In this document: piece after piece, positions 15,961-23,026 of the stretch
Layout of the letters: each line of letters starts with the position of its first letter
Position numbering within the stretch: the first letter of the stretch is position 1
NCBI GenBank assembly: GCA_019348135.1
Contig: JAHWJY010000019.1
Coordinates: forward strand, 1-35,482
Reading direction: 5' to 3'
Length of the DNA stretch: 35,482 nt
DNA from: Actinomycetota bacterium
Lineage (GTDB): Bacteria; Actinomycetota; Nitriliruptoria; Nitriliruptorales; Nitriliruptoraceae
The notes under the pieces: model-generated
The model's database searches: none
Seen by the model: the letters and a program-made list of their open reading frames with translations, nothing else
What the model was told of the DNA's origin: nothing
Position numbers and translations under genes: made by a program

Positions 15961-16223
15961 GGCGGTTCCTCCGGGTGGGGTGACCTCCACGGAACCCCAC
16001 CAGCACGTGTGCGCTTCCGTCGCGGGCGGCCGGACGGCGGGGCTCCGGCGGGAATAGGCCGGGCGGCGGGAACGAGCGCCCTCGGGACGCGCACGTCGTG
16101 TGCGCCGCCGCACGGCCGTCGCCGACCCGGCGAGTGCGAGGGAAGAGGACGGTCCGCTGCGGGTTGCCTCGGTCACCTGGCCACGACGCTGGCCGTCCCT
16201 GACGAACTCCCCGGAGGTCTCCC

Positions 16224-16724
16224 GTGCACCGTCTCAGCTTCCCGTCCGTCCAACGGTTCGCCCCCGTCGCTCCCGTGATCCTCCGCCTCGTGGTGGGCTC
16301 GGTCATGGCCCTCCACGGCTGGCAGAAGCTCACCGAGATGGGCCCGGCGATGTTCGGTGAGGGCATGGTCGCCGAGCTCGGGATCCCGGCGCCGGTGCTG
16401 GTTGGGTGGGCCATCACTCTGGTCGAGCTCATCGGCGGATCGTTCCTGGTCCTCGGCTTCCTGACGCGCATCTCCGCGGTGGCGGTCACGGTCGTGCTCC
16501 TGGGTGCGACCATCCTCGTGAAGCCGGACCTGGGGCTCATCGCACCCATGGGCTCGATGCTGCCGGGAGCGGAGCTCGACCTGTCGCTCATCGCCGGCGC
16601 GCTCGGGGTGCTGTTCCTCGGCCCCGGCCGGCCCTCGCTGGACCACACCCTCGGGATCGAGACGGGGACGCCCGACGCCGTGCGTGACGACGAGCCGGCC
16701 GCACGCGAACCCGCCCGGGTCTGA
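16224..16724 (+). CDS. DoxX family membrane protein
   Basis: A 166-residue protein with four hydrophobic helices. The first includes PVILRLVVGSVMALHGWQK, the DoxX signature with the HGWQKL turn. The second and third are in VGWAITLVELIGGSFLVLGF and AVAVTVVLLGATILV. The last is in LSLIAGALGVLFLGPGRPSL. Relatives include the small subunit of thiosulfate:quinone oxidoreductase and actinobacterial thiol-redox DoxX partners; the exact role here is unknown. GTG 16224 has GGAGG upstream. It is divergent from the AhpD-like gene over 263 bp in which I see no other gene. Confidence 0.88.
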   Translation: MHRLSFPSVQRFAPVAPVILRLVVGSVMALHGWQKLTEMGPAMFGEGMVAELGIPAPVLVGWAITLVELIGGSFLVLGFLTRISAVAVTVVLLGATILVKPDLGLIAPMGSMLPGAELDLSLIAGALGVLFLGPGRPSLDHTLGIETGTPDAVRDDEPAAREPARV

Positions 16725-16887
16725 AGCCCATGGGGGTCGGTTCTCCGCGCCGGCCCGCCCGTGCCCTCGCTGCCGCGCCGGTGCGTGGCGTGACGGACGG
16801 GGTCCGTCCGCACGCGGCCGGGGAGGTCGACCTCCGTACGTTGCTCGGGACGCGCGGCCATCCGACCGGAGAGCACGAGGAGCCATG

Positions 16888-17877
16888 ATGGAACGACACG
16901 GACACGGCGGCGGGACGTACCGGTTGGCCGGCGAACGCGGCTGGGGCTACGACCCCGGGCGGACGGCCCTGCTGGTCATCGACCCGGTCAACGACTTCCT
17001 GTCCGAGGACGGCGCGGGCTGGAGCATGACCGAGAGCACGGTCAGCAAGCACGACGTGGTCGGCCACCTGCGTCAGGCGATCGACGTGGCGCGCGAGCAG
17101 GGGATCCCGGTCCTGTACGCGCCGATGGCGTTCACCGCCGAGGACTACGAGGACCAGGAGCTCCAGCGCAAGACGGGTATCGGCCGCATCATGTTCGAGC
17201 GCCGGATGTTCCTGGCCGGCACGTGGGGCGCGGACTTCCATCCGGAGCTGACGCCCGCCGACGACGAGGTCATCCTCCAGCCGCACAAGGTCAACGACGT
17301 CTTCGAGACCGACCTCCCGGATCACCTCGAGCGGCTCGGGACCACGCAGCTCGTGATCGCCGGCATGACGGCCAACCTCTGCTGCGAGGCCACCGGACGA
17401 CACGCCTCCGAGCACGGTTACGACGTGACGTTCCTCCGCGACGCCATCGGCGCGGAGAACCTGCCCGCCTACGAGGCCTCCATCCGGGTCAACTACCCGC
17501 TGATCGCCAACGCGGTCATGGACGTCGAGGACTTCGCCGCGGTCCTCCGGGCAGGCGGACGCGCCCCGCAGGAAGGTGACGACGTCATCGCCTCGGACCA
17601 GCTGAAGATCGGGTCGGTCGACGAGGTGGTGGTCGACGCGGATGCGGGCACCGGCTACCTCAAGGTCGGCCGCAGCATCTTCGCGAGCGACCCGTACCTC
17701 CCGCTCGACGCGGTCGTGAAGGTCGGCCCCGACAAGGTGTTCGTGAACCTCCCGAAGCTCGTGATCGGCGAGATGCCGTGGGACCAGCCGCCGTCGGCCG
17801 AGTCCCGACGCGACAAGGTCGGTCCCCGCGCGGACGCGGTCACCGGCCTCTACGGGGAGCTCAGCCCCCGCTCCTGA
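16888..17877 (+). CDS. Isochorismatase-like cysteine hydrolase fused to a PRC-barrel-like (DUF2171) domain
   Basis: A 329-residue fusion. Residues 25-220 form an isochorismatase-like hydrolase with the Asp-Lys-Cys triad visible: D32 (VIDPVNDF), K134 (LQPHKVNDVF) and C165 in GMTANLCCEAT. Substrates in this family range from nicotinamide to isochorismate and cannot be read here. Residues about 228-305 resemble a PRC-barrel/DUF2171 domain: IGSVDEVVVDADAGTGYLKV, then YLPLDAVVKV, FVNLPK and MPWDQPP. I am not aware of this fusion being well described. The start is ATG 16888, with GAGGAG 5 bases upstream; ATG 16885 is possible. Confidence 0.85.
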   Translation: MERHGHGGGTYRLAGERGWGYDPGRTALLVIDPVNDFLSEDGAGWSMTESTVSKHDVVGHLRQAIDVAREQGIPVLYAPMAFTAEDYEDQELQRKTGIGRIMFERRMFLAGTWGADFHPELTPADDEVILQPHKVNDVFETDLPDHLERLGTTQLVIAGMTANLCCEATGRHASEHGYDVTFLRDAIGAENLPAYEASIRVNYPLIANAVMDVEDFAAVLRAGGRAPQEGDDVIASDQLKIGSVDEVVVDADAGTGYLKVGRSIFASDPYLPLDAVVKVGPDKVFVNLPKLVIGEMPWDQPPSAESRRDKVGPRADAVTGLYGELSPRS

Positions 17878-17904
17878 GGGCGCGGAACAGAGGATCCTCG
17901 TTCC

Positions 17905-17924
17905 CGGTTCCCGGCGAGGAACCG
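17905..17924 (+). terminator. Hairpin after the hydrolase gene
   Basis: CGGTTCC (17905-17911) and GGAACCG (17918-17924) form a perfect 7-bp stem with a 6-base loop, 28 bp after the hydrolase stop. No U-tract follows, which is common in high-GC actinobacterial terminators but makes the call weak. Confidence 0.35.
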
Positions 17925-17998
17925 ACGAGCGAAGGTCCGTCGGCGAGACGCCGGCACAACGCGAGCGACGCGTGCAGAAGGAGCGCCGGGAGGAGGAC

Positions 17999-18127
17999 GT
18001 GAGCGAGGACGACATCGACGGCCTCCGTGCGCTCGCCCGCGAGTTCGGATCCCACGTCACCGTCGCGCCGAACCTCGCCATCGCCTTCCGTCAGCGCGGG
18101 CCCGAACGCGTCGACGGCGACGTCTAG
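17999..18127 (+). CDS. Short hypothetical ORF (42 aa)
   Basis: GTG 17999 is preceded by a near-ideal GGGAGGAGGA and opens 42 codons with almost entirely G/C third positions: MSEDDIDGLRALAREFG, then SHVTVAPNLAIAFRQRG, ending VDGDV. It looks like an acidic N-terminal helix with a short strand. It sits alone between the hydrolase fusion and the methionine-rich membrane protein, about 85 bp upstream of the latter, on the same strand. I do not recognise it. It could be a genuine small protein or the decayed end of a longer gene. Confidence 0.45.
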   Translation: MSEDDIDGLRALAREFGSHVTVAPNLAIAFRQRGPERVDGDV

Positions 18128-18212
18128 CGGCTCCAGCTCGACGATCGGGCTGGACGGAAGCCTCCCGGGAGCCCGCGGGTTCCGTCCACAGCAGACCCTC
18201 GGAGGGAGCACG

Positions 18213-18725
18213 ATGGAGTTCTCGATCGTCGCAGCACTCGTCGCCGGCCTCGTCGGCACGGCCGTCATGTCCACGATGATGAAGCTGTCCGGGAAGATGG
18301 GCATGACCGACATGCCGCCGATGGAGCTCGTCACGGGCTCGATGATGTCGGGCGACCCGGACCGGGCCCAGCAGCTTGGCATCGCGTTGCACTGGGGCAT
18401 GATGGGCACGGTCGTCTTCGGCCTCGGGTACGCCGCGCTGTTCAACGCGCTCGGATCGGCGAGCTGGCTCACCGGGGTCGGGGTCGGGGCGGTGCACGGC
18501 CTGATGGTCGGGCTCGTGTTCATGCCGATGATGCCGTCGATGCACCCGCGCATGACACGTCAGCCCGTGTTCGCCGGCACGGTCGACCCCGATGCGTCGA
18601 CCGTCACCCTTGCGGCCCCCGGCGTGATGGGGAGCCGCTGGGGTGGCATGACGCCGGTCGGGCTCCTCATGGGCCACGTCGTCTACGGCCTCGTCGTCGC
18701 GCTCGTCTACCAGAGCTTCGTCTGA
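18213..18725 (+). CDS. Methionine-rich membrane protein, DUF6789-like
   Basis: A 170-residue membrane protein with about four helices: residues 3-22 (FSIVAALVAGLVGTAVMSTM), about 56-78, about 83-105, and a C-terminal one in LLMGHVVYGLVVALVYQSFV. It is unusually rich in Met, for example MKLSGKMGMTDMPPMELV and FMPMMPSMHPRM, which may bind copper or simply reflect the family. The layout resembles DUF6789-type proteins; the family call is tentative. GGAGGG precedes ATG 18213. It is followed after 36 bp by the DUF3179 lipoprotein gene, probably in one transcript. Confidence 0.7.
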   Translation: MEFSIVAALVAGLVGTAVMSTMMKLSGKMGMTDMPPMELVTGSMMSGDPDRAQQLGIALHWGMMGTVVFGLGYAALFNALGSASWLTGVGVGAVHGLMVGLVFMPMMPSMHPRMTRQPVFAGTVDPDASTVTLAAPGVMGSRWGGMTPVGLLMGHVVYGLVVALVYQSFV

Positions 18726-18761
18726 GCACACCGCCGCGCGCCTTCCCGGGAGGACATCGCC

Positions 18762-20021
18762 ATGGCACGGACCACCCGATCCGCCGCCCTCGGCATCACG
18801 ATCGCCCTGGTCGCGACGGCCTGTAGCGCCGGCGCGTCCGACCCGTCGGCGGCGGGGGGCTCGGGGGACACCACCGGGGCATCCGGCGAGCATCGCTCCT
18901 GCATCCCGCTCGCGGAGTTCGACAACGGCGACGTCGAGAACGCCGCCGTGCAGGAAGCCGAGTTCCCCTGGAACCGCGACGACCCGGCGGTGCTCGAGGG
19001 GTTCGACTTCAGCCGGGTCGTGAGCGGGGGGCCGCCCCCGGACGGCATCCGACCGATCGAGGATCCGTGCTTCGACGACGTCGCCACCGCCGACGAGTGG
19101 CTCGAGCCGCAGAGCCCGGTCATGGTGGTCGAGGTCGGCGACGACCGGCGTGCCTACCCGCTGGCGATCATGACGCAGCACGAGATCGTCAACGACGTCG
19201 TCGGTGGCGAGCCCCTCGTGGTCACGTACTGCCCGCTGTGCAACTCGGGCCTGGCGTTCGAACGCACGGTCGACGGGCAGGTCCTGGACTTCGGCACCTC
19301 CGGGCGGCTGTTCCAGACCAACCTCGTGATGTACGACCGTCAGACCAAGACGCTGTGGGCGCAGTTCACCGGACGGGCGGTCGTCGGCGAGGACTTCGTC
19401 GGCACCGAGCTGGTGCGTGTCCCGACCGCGTTGCTCGGGTGGGCGGAGTTCAAGGAGGCCGCGCCCGACGGCGTCGTCCTCTCCCGCGACAGCGACCCGT
19501 CGCGTGACTACGGGCGCAACCCCTACCCCGGTTACGAGGGCTCGGGGGACTCGTTCCTGTTCGAGGGTCCGCGGGACGAGCGCCTCGACCCCAACGCACG
19601 CATCGTCGGGCTCGGCACGGACCGCGACCCGGTCGCCGTCACGCTCGACCATCTCCGGGAGGAGCAGGTCGTGGCGCTCGACCTCGACGGTGACCCCGTC
19701 ACGGTGTGGTGGGCGCCCGGGCAGTCCAGTGCCCTCGACAACGCGTCCGTCGACGACGGCCAGGACGTCGGCTCCACGGCGGCGTTCCGCTCGACCTTGG
19801 AGGACGGCACCGAGCTGACGTTCGCGCCGAGTGACGACGATCCGACCGCGTTCGTCGACGAGCAGACCGGCTCCACCTGGAACCTGCTCGGCGAGGCCGT
19901 CGAGGGCGACCTGGAGGGGACCCGGCTGACGGCCGTGTCGCGTGACGACACGTTCTGGTTCGTGTGGTTCGCGTTCCAGCCCGACACCGGCATCGTGGGA
20001 GGCGGGACGACCGATGCGTGA
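18762..20021 (+). CDS. DUF3179 domain lipoprotein with CPLC motif
   Basis: A 419-residue exported lipoprotein: the signal ends in LVATAC (lipidated C21), followed by a Ser/Gly linker. The DUF3179 domain is recognised by YPLAIMTQHEIVNDVVGGEP, VVTYCPLCNSGLAFERTVDG (C157 and C160) and LWAQFTGRAVVGE. DUF3179 proteins are extracytoplasmic and of unknown function; the invariant CPxC pair suggests metal binding or thiol redox outside the membrane. GGGAGGAC precedes ATG 18762. It ends 118 bp before the convergent selenoprotein gene. The location next to an extracellular-thiol gene cluster may be meaningful. Confidence 0.87.
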   Translation: MARTTRSAALGITIALVATACSAGASDPSAAGGSGDTTGASGEHRSCIPLAEFDNGDVENAAVQEAEFPWNRDDPAVLEGFDFSRVVSGGPPPDGIRPIEDPCFDDVATADEWLEPQSPVMVVEVGDDRRAYPLAIMTQHEIVNDVVGGEPLVVTYCPLCNSGLAFERTVDGQVLDFGTSGRLFQTNLVMYDRQTKTLWAQFTGRAVVGEDFVGTELVRVPTALLGWAEFKEAAPDGVVLSRDSDPSRDYGRNPYPGYEGSGDSFLFEGPRDERLDPNARIVGLGTDRDPVAVTLDHLREEQVVALDLDGDPVTVWWAPGQSSALDNASVDDGQDVGSTAAFRSTLEDGTELTFAPSDDDPTAFVDEQTGSTWNLLGEAVEGDLEGTRLTAVSRDDTFWFVWFAFQPDTGIVGGGTTDA

Positions 20022-20139
20022 CCTCCGCCGCCAGAGCCGTGCTGATCGCCGGCGCCGCCGTCGTCCTGCGCCCACACCCACGACAGGCCCGAGCGTGCCG
20101 CCGAGCGCGTCGACGAGGTCAGCGACTGATGAGCCCCGG

Positions 20140-20700
20140 TCACCGGCCCGCGAGGTCCTCGATCACCGCCAGCAGCTCCCCCACCGGGGGACGGTCGTCG
20201 CGGCGTTGCGGGCGGCTGTACGCGATCGTGCCATCGGGCGCGACCACGAAGTCCCCGCCGAGCTGGAGGGTGTCCTCCCCGGAGCCACGGATGCGCTGGC
20301 CGGAGGTGAGCAGTCGCGCGTACTGCTGCCAGACCTTCGGATCGAGCCACACGCGCCACCAGGCGGCCCGCCCGAGCCCCCACCTCCGGTACGCCTCGCG
20401 TTCCCGGTCGACCAGCACGGGGAACGGCAGCTCCCCGACGCCGGCGAGGAGCTGGCTGCGGACGAGCCGGGGCTCGTCGTGGACGACGAACAGGGCCGCG
20501 GCGCCGCTCGCCTCGAGCCGCCCTGCACGGTCGCGCACCTTCACGAGGTGCGCACGGCAGATCAGTCAGCCGGCGTGGCGGAGGAACGACACCAGGACCG
20601 GACGTCCCGAGAGGTCCCGGAGGGCCGTCACCCTGCCGTCGAGGTCGGGGAGCTCGAGCTCCGGTGCGGGCTCGCCGGTGCGGGGGGCCTGCATCGTCAT
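20140..20700 (-). CDS. Peroxiredoxin-like (AhpC/TSA, PRX_like2) selenoprotein with in-frame TGA = Sec45
   Basis: Read through the TGA at 20568-20566, this is a continuous 186-residue frame from ATG 20700 (AGGAAG upstream). It begins EPAPELELPDLDGRVTALRD, continues VLVSFLRHAG, then U45, LIC48, RAHL, and ends with a normal PRX_like2 half (LPFPVLVDREREAYRRWGLG, EDTLQLGGDFVVAPDG). Homologues have C-x-x-C at U45/C48, so the TGA sits exactly on the peroxidatic/redox Cys codon. A perfect stem-loop follows at the distance of bacterial SECIS elements. The frame on both sides is intact and strongly coding, arguing against a nonsense mutation. It probably reduces peroxides or other thiol-linked substrates. 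It is last in a minus-strand run with a disulfide reductase and a zinc anti-sigma factor. An annotation starting at GTG 20544 would wrongly discard the active site. Confidence 0.85.
20533..20568 (-). promoter_or_regulatory. Bacterial SECIS-like element of the Sec-peroxiredoxin
   Basis: Downstream of the TGA (20568-20566) there are 12 bases, then GCGCACCT (20553-20546), the loop CGTGA (20545-20541) and AGGTGCGC (20540-20533): a perfect 8-bp stem. The loop begins 20 bases after the TGA and has a G in its second position. This satisfies the published bacterial SECIS pattern as I remember it: a short apical loop with G in the first two positions, about 16-37 bases from UGA. SelB would bind it. 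Confidence 0.75.
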
Positions 20701-20725
20701 GTCGCTCTTCCTGTCGATGGTCAGA

Positions 20726-20902
20726 TCAGTGTGCGGAACGCAGGCCCAGGAGCGCGAACGTCACCGTGCCGAGACCGATGACGAGCAGCCGGAGGTCAGG
20801 TCGGTCCCAGGACCGCCACAGCGCCAGGCCGAGGACCACGACGGCGAGGACGACCTGGGCGGCGACGCCGGCATCCGTCCGTGGGAGAAGCAGCCCGCTC
20901 AC
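20726..20902 (-). CDS. Small membrane protein (58 aa)
   Basis: GTG 20902 shares GTGA with the stop of the upstream anti-sigma gene, and the 58-residue product is mostly two hydrophobic segments: GVAAQVVLAVVVLGLALWRS and DLRLLVIGLGTVTFALLGLR, separated by a short charged turn WDRPD. No family is recognised. It lies 25 bp upstream of the Sec-peroxiredoxin start and is coupled to the zinc anti-sigma factor, so it may help place the redox or regulatory proteins at the membrane. The longer overlapping frame upstream is a shadow of the anti-sigma gene. Confidence 0.6.
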   Translation of the reverse strand: MSGLLLPRTDAGVAAQVVLAVVVLGLALWRSWDRPDLRLLVIGLGTVTFALLGLRSAH

Positions 20903-21162
20903 GGGGCCGCGTCCGGTTCGGGGAGGGTGTCCAGCAGGCGCCGCAGCCGTACGAGGGCGCCAGCGTCGGGTGCGACCCGGAGACGCGCCACGGCGTCCTT
21001 GATCGCACGGATGGTGTCCGCGTCCCCGAAGCAGTCCTCGCACCGGGACAGGTGCCGGGCGACACGCCACGACGTGTCGCGATCCGCCTCCCCGTCGAGG
21101 TAGGTCTGCAGGTCGCGCAGGGCGCGGCGGCACGGCGACCTGTCGCTCCTCCATGACCGCAC
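20899..21162 (-). CDS. Zinc-binding anti-sigma factor (zf-HC2/ZAS type)
   Basis: An 87-residue soluble protein with the ZAS signature: C11 in SPCRRALRDLQTYLDGEADR, then H37-x3-C41-x2-C44 (ARHLSRCEDC), followed by a helix FGDADTIRAIKDAVARLRV. In this family (RsrA, ChrR N-domain) the Cys/His site binds zinc and may release the sigma factor on thiol oxidation. No membrane helix is present. GTG 21162 has GAGGAG upstream. No sigma gene adjoins it; the only candidate nearby of typical ECF size is at 29064 and already has its own ZAS protein. The next gene overlaps it by GTGA. Confidence 0.8.
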   Translation of the reverse strand: MRSWRSDRSPCRRALRDLQTYLDGEADRDTSWRVARHLSRCEDCFGDADTIRAIKDAVARLRVAPDAGALVRLRRLLDTLPEPDAAP

Positions 21163-21227
21163 CGTCCGCTCCTCGCTGTCGGGGACCCACGGCGGGAACC
21201 CGCGGCGGAGCCGGTCGCTTCCACCGG

Positions 21228-21572
21228 TCAGTGCCAGGTCGCCCAGGAGGCCCCGGCCGCGACGCCGCCGGCGAAGAGCAGGAACGGCGCGGCGACGAGC
21301 ACGGTGCGCAACGGCCGTGGCCGGCCCGTCGCCTGGGAGAGGCCGTGACTGGCCGCGACCGCTCCCCCGGCGGCCAGCAGCCACCAGACGACCCGGAGCG
21401 GGGCCGGCCACGCGAACGTCACGAGCCATCCCGGATAGGCGGTCGAGGGCGAGTCGCCCACGAAGCTGCCGAGGAACTCCAGCGCCACGGCGAGCAACGT
21501 GACCGCAGCGCCCGCCAGCGCCCACCCCGGGAGGGGACGCTCGTCCACGATGTCGCCGTCGCGGGCGGTCAC
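21228..21572 (-). CDS. Membrane protein of unknown function (114 aa)
   Basis: GTG 21572 overlaps the TGA of the upstream disulfide reductase (GTGA), giving a 114-residue protein. After a charged N-terminus (MTARDGDIVDERPLPG) come three to four hydrophobic segments: ALAGAAVTLLAVALEFLGSF, PLRVVWWLLAAGGAVAASHG, and VLVAAPFLLFAGGVAAGASW. The two aromatic-rich turns, TAYPGWLVTFAWPAP and SWATWH, would lie near the membrane surface. No family is recognised. Coupling to the reductase suggests a membrane partner for it. 65 bp separate it from the anti-sigma gene. Confidence 0.65.
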   Translation of the reverse strand: MTARDGDIVDERPLPGWALAGAAVTLLAVALEFLGSFVGDSPSTAYPGWLVTFAWPAPLRVVWWLLAAGGAVAASHGLSQATGRPRPLRTVLVAAPFLLFAGGVAAGASWATWH

Positions 21573-22963
21573 TGGATCCCGCGGTCCGCCTCGAGCAGTC
21601 GCAGCCACACCTCGCTCATCGTCGGGAACGCCGGTACGGCGTGCCACAGGTCGTCGATCGTGATCCGCGAGACGATGGCGATCGTGGCGGCGTGGAGCAT
21701 CTCGCCCACGCCGGGCCCGGTGAAGGTCGCACCCACGATGGTGCGTTCCGCCTGGTCGACGACCAACTGTGCGGTGCCGGCGACGTCCTTGCCGAGCAAG
21801 GATCCTCCGGCGACGTCGCCGATGCCGTAGGACAGCGTGGACACGTCGAGGCCCTGCTCGCGTGCCTTCTCCTCGGTGAGCCCGACCGCAGCGACCTGGG
21901 GGTCGGTGAACACCACCCGCACGACGGCCTGGTGGTCGGCGCGGGCTTCCACCTCCTTGCCGGCGAGGTGGTCACCGACGAGCCGGGCCTGGTACTTGCC
22001 GTGGTGGGTCAGGAGCGCCCGGCCGTTGACGTCGCCGATGGCGTAGAGCCACCCGTCGGCGCCGACCGCACGGAGCTGGTCGTCCGTCTCGATGTAGGAC
22101 CCCTCCTCGAGGCCGACCGTGTCGAGGCCGAGGTCGCGGGTGTTCGGCCGGCGGCCGGTGGCGACCAGGAGCTCGTCCGCCTCGAGGTCGGTGCCATCGG
22201 CGAGGCTGAGCGTCACCGGGCCGTCGGACCCGTCCCGACGCGCGCCGACGGCCTCGGCGTCGAGGTGGACGGTGATGCCCTCGGCCTCGAACGCTTCGCG
22301 CAGCTGCTCGCCGACGAACGGCTCCTCCGTCGCGAGCAGCCGATCGGCCATCTCGACGATGGTGACCTCCCCGGCACCCAGCCGGCGGAAGGCCTGGGCC
22401 ATCTCCACGCCGACGACGCCGCCCCCCAGCACCACGAGCCGGTCCGGGATCTGCTTGGCCGTCGTGACGTCGCGGCTGTCCCACGTGCGCACGTCCCGCA
22501 GCCCGTCGATGGGGGGGATGGCCGCGGACGAACCCGTGGCGACGACCACGCCCTTGCGGGCGGTCAGCGTCCGGCTCCCGTCGTCGGTCTCCACCTCGAC
22601 GGTGCGTTCGCCGGCGAGCCGCGCGTGTCCGCGGATCAGGGTCGTCCCGGTGCTCTCGACCCACTGCACCTGGTGCTTGTCGTCCCAGTGGGAGGAGAAC
22701 GCGTCGCGGGTCTTCAGCGTCGCCTCGACGTCGACCTCGCCGGTCACCGCTGGCGCCGCGCCGGGGACGCGCCGGGCGGCGGCGAGGGCCTCGCCGGGCC
22801 GCAACAGTGCCTTGGACGGCATGCACGCCCAGTAGGAGCACTCGCCGCCGACCAGCTCACGCTCGATCAGGGCGACCTCCAGGTCGTTGTCGCGGGCGTA
22901 CCAGGCGGCGTTCTCGCCGGCGGGCCCGCCCCCGATCACGATCACGTCGAACTCGTCGCTCAT
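21569..22963 (-). CDS. Flavoprotein disulfide reductase (dihydrolipoamide dehydrogenase/mercuric reductase-like)
   Basis: A 464-residue class I pyridine nucleotide-disulfide reductase. FAD-binding VIVIGGGPAGENAA is at residues 7-20, the redox disulfide C42-x4-C47 lies in GGECSYWACMPSKALL, and an NAD(P) fold carries VVLGGGVVGVEMAQAF. FAD site two is YAIGDVNGRALLTHHGKYQA. The dimer domain ends HAVPAFPTMSEVWL, which supplies the catalytic His-Glu pair. The substrate could be a lipoyl-like, low-molecular-weight or protein disulfide; the context with a Sec-peroxiredoxin suggests it may feed that enzyme. ATG 22963 has GGAGGAGCAGGT upstream. It is coupled to the 114-aa membrane protein and follows the permease genes by 63 bp. 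Confidence 0.9.
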   Translation of the reverse strand: MSDEFDVIVIGGGPAGENAAWYARDNDLEVALIERELVGGECSYWACMPSKALLRPGEALAAARRVPGAAPAVTGEVDVEATLKTRDAFSSHWDDKHQVQWVESTGTTLIRGHARLAGERTVEVETDDGSRTLTARKGVVVATGSSAAIPPIDGLRDVRTWDSRDVTTAKQIPDRLVVLGGGVVGVEMAQAFRRLGAGEVTIVEMADRLLATEEPFVGEQLREAFEAEGITVHLDAEAVGARRDGSDGPVTLSLADGTDLEADELLVATGRRPNTRDLGLDTVGLEEGSYIETDDQLRAVGADGWLYAIGDVNGRALLTHHGKYQARLVGDHLAGKEVEARADHQAVVRVVFTDPQVAAVGLTEEKAREQGLDVSTLSYGIGDVAGGSLLGKDVAGTAQLVVDQAERTIVGATFTGPGVGEMLHAATIAIVSRITIDDLWHAVPAFPTMSEVWLRLLEADRGIQ

Positions 22964-23026
22964 ACCTGCTCCTCCGGGATGTCGTTCCCATCCGTAACCC
23001 ACGCCGGCCTCCTCTGCATCCCCCCG

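Noticed and set aside
18057-20081. 674-aa minus-strand ORF antisense to the membrane and DUF3179 genes
   Set aside because: Typical long antisense frame of high-GC DNA: Arg/Gly/Val-rich, no domain, and both plus-strand genes have signal peptides, motifs and ribosome-binding sites.
20140-20544. Stand-alone 134-aa ORF starting at GTG 20544
   Set aside because: It lacks the N-terminal thioredoxin-fold half and a ribosome-binding site. The frame continues upstream through a single TGA at the catalytic Cys position to ATG 20700 with AGGAAG, so it is the C-terminal part of a selenoprotein.
20566-20568. TGA as an ordinary nonsense mutation
   Set aside because: It lies exactly on the active-site Cys codon, both flanks stay intact and coding, a SECIS-like hairpin follows, and a second gene nearby shows the same pattern. 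It remains formally possible until Sec genes are found.
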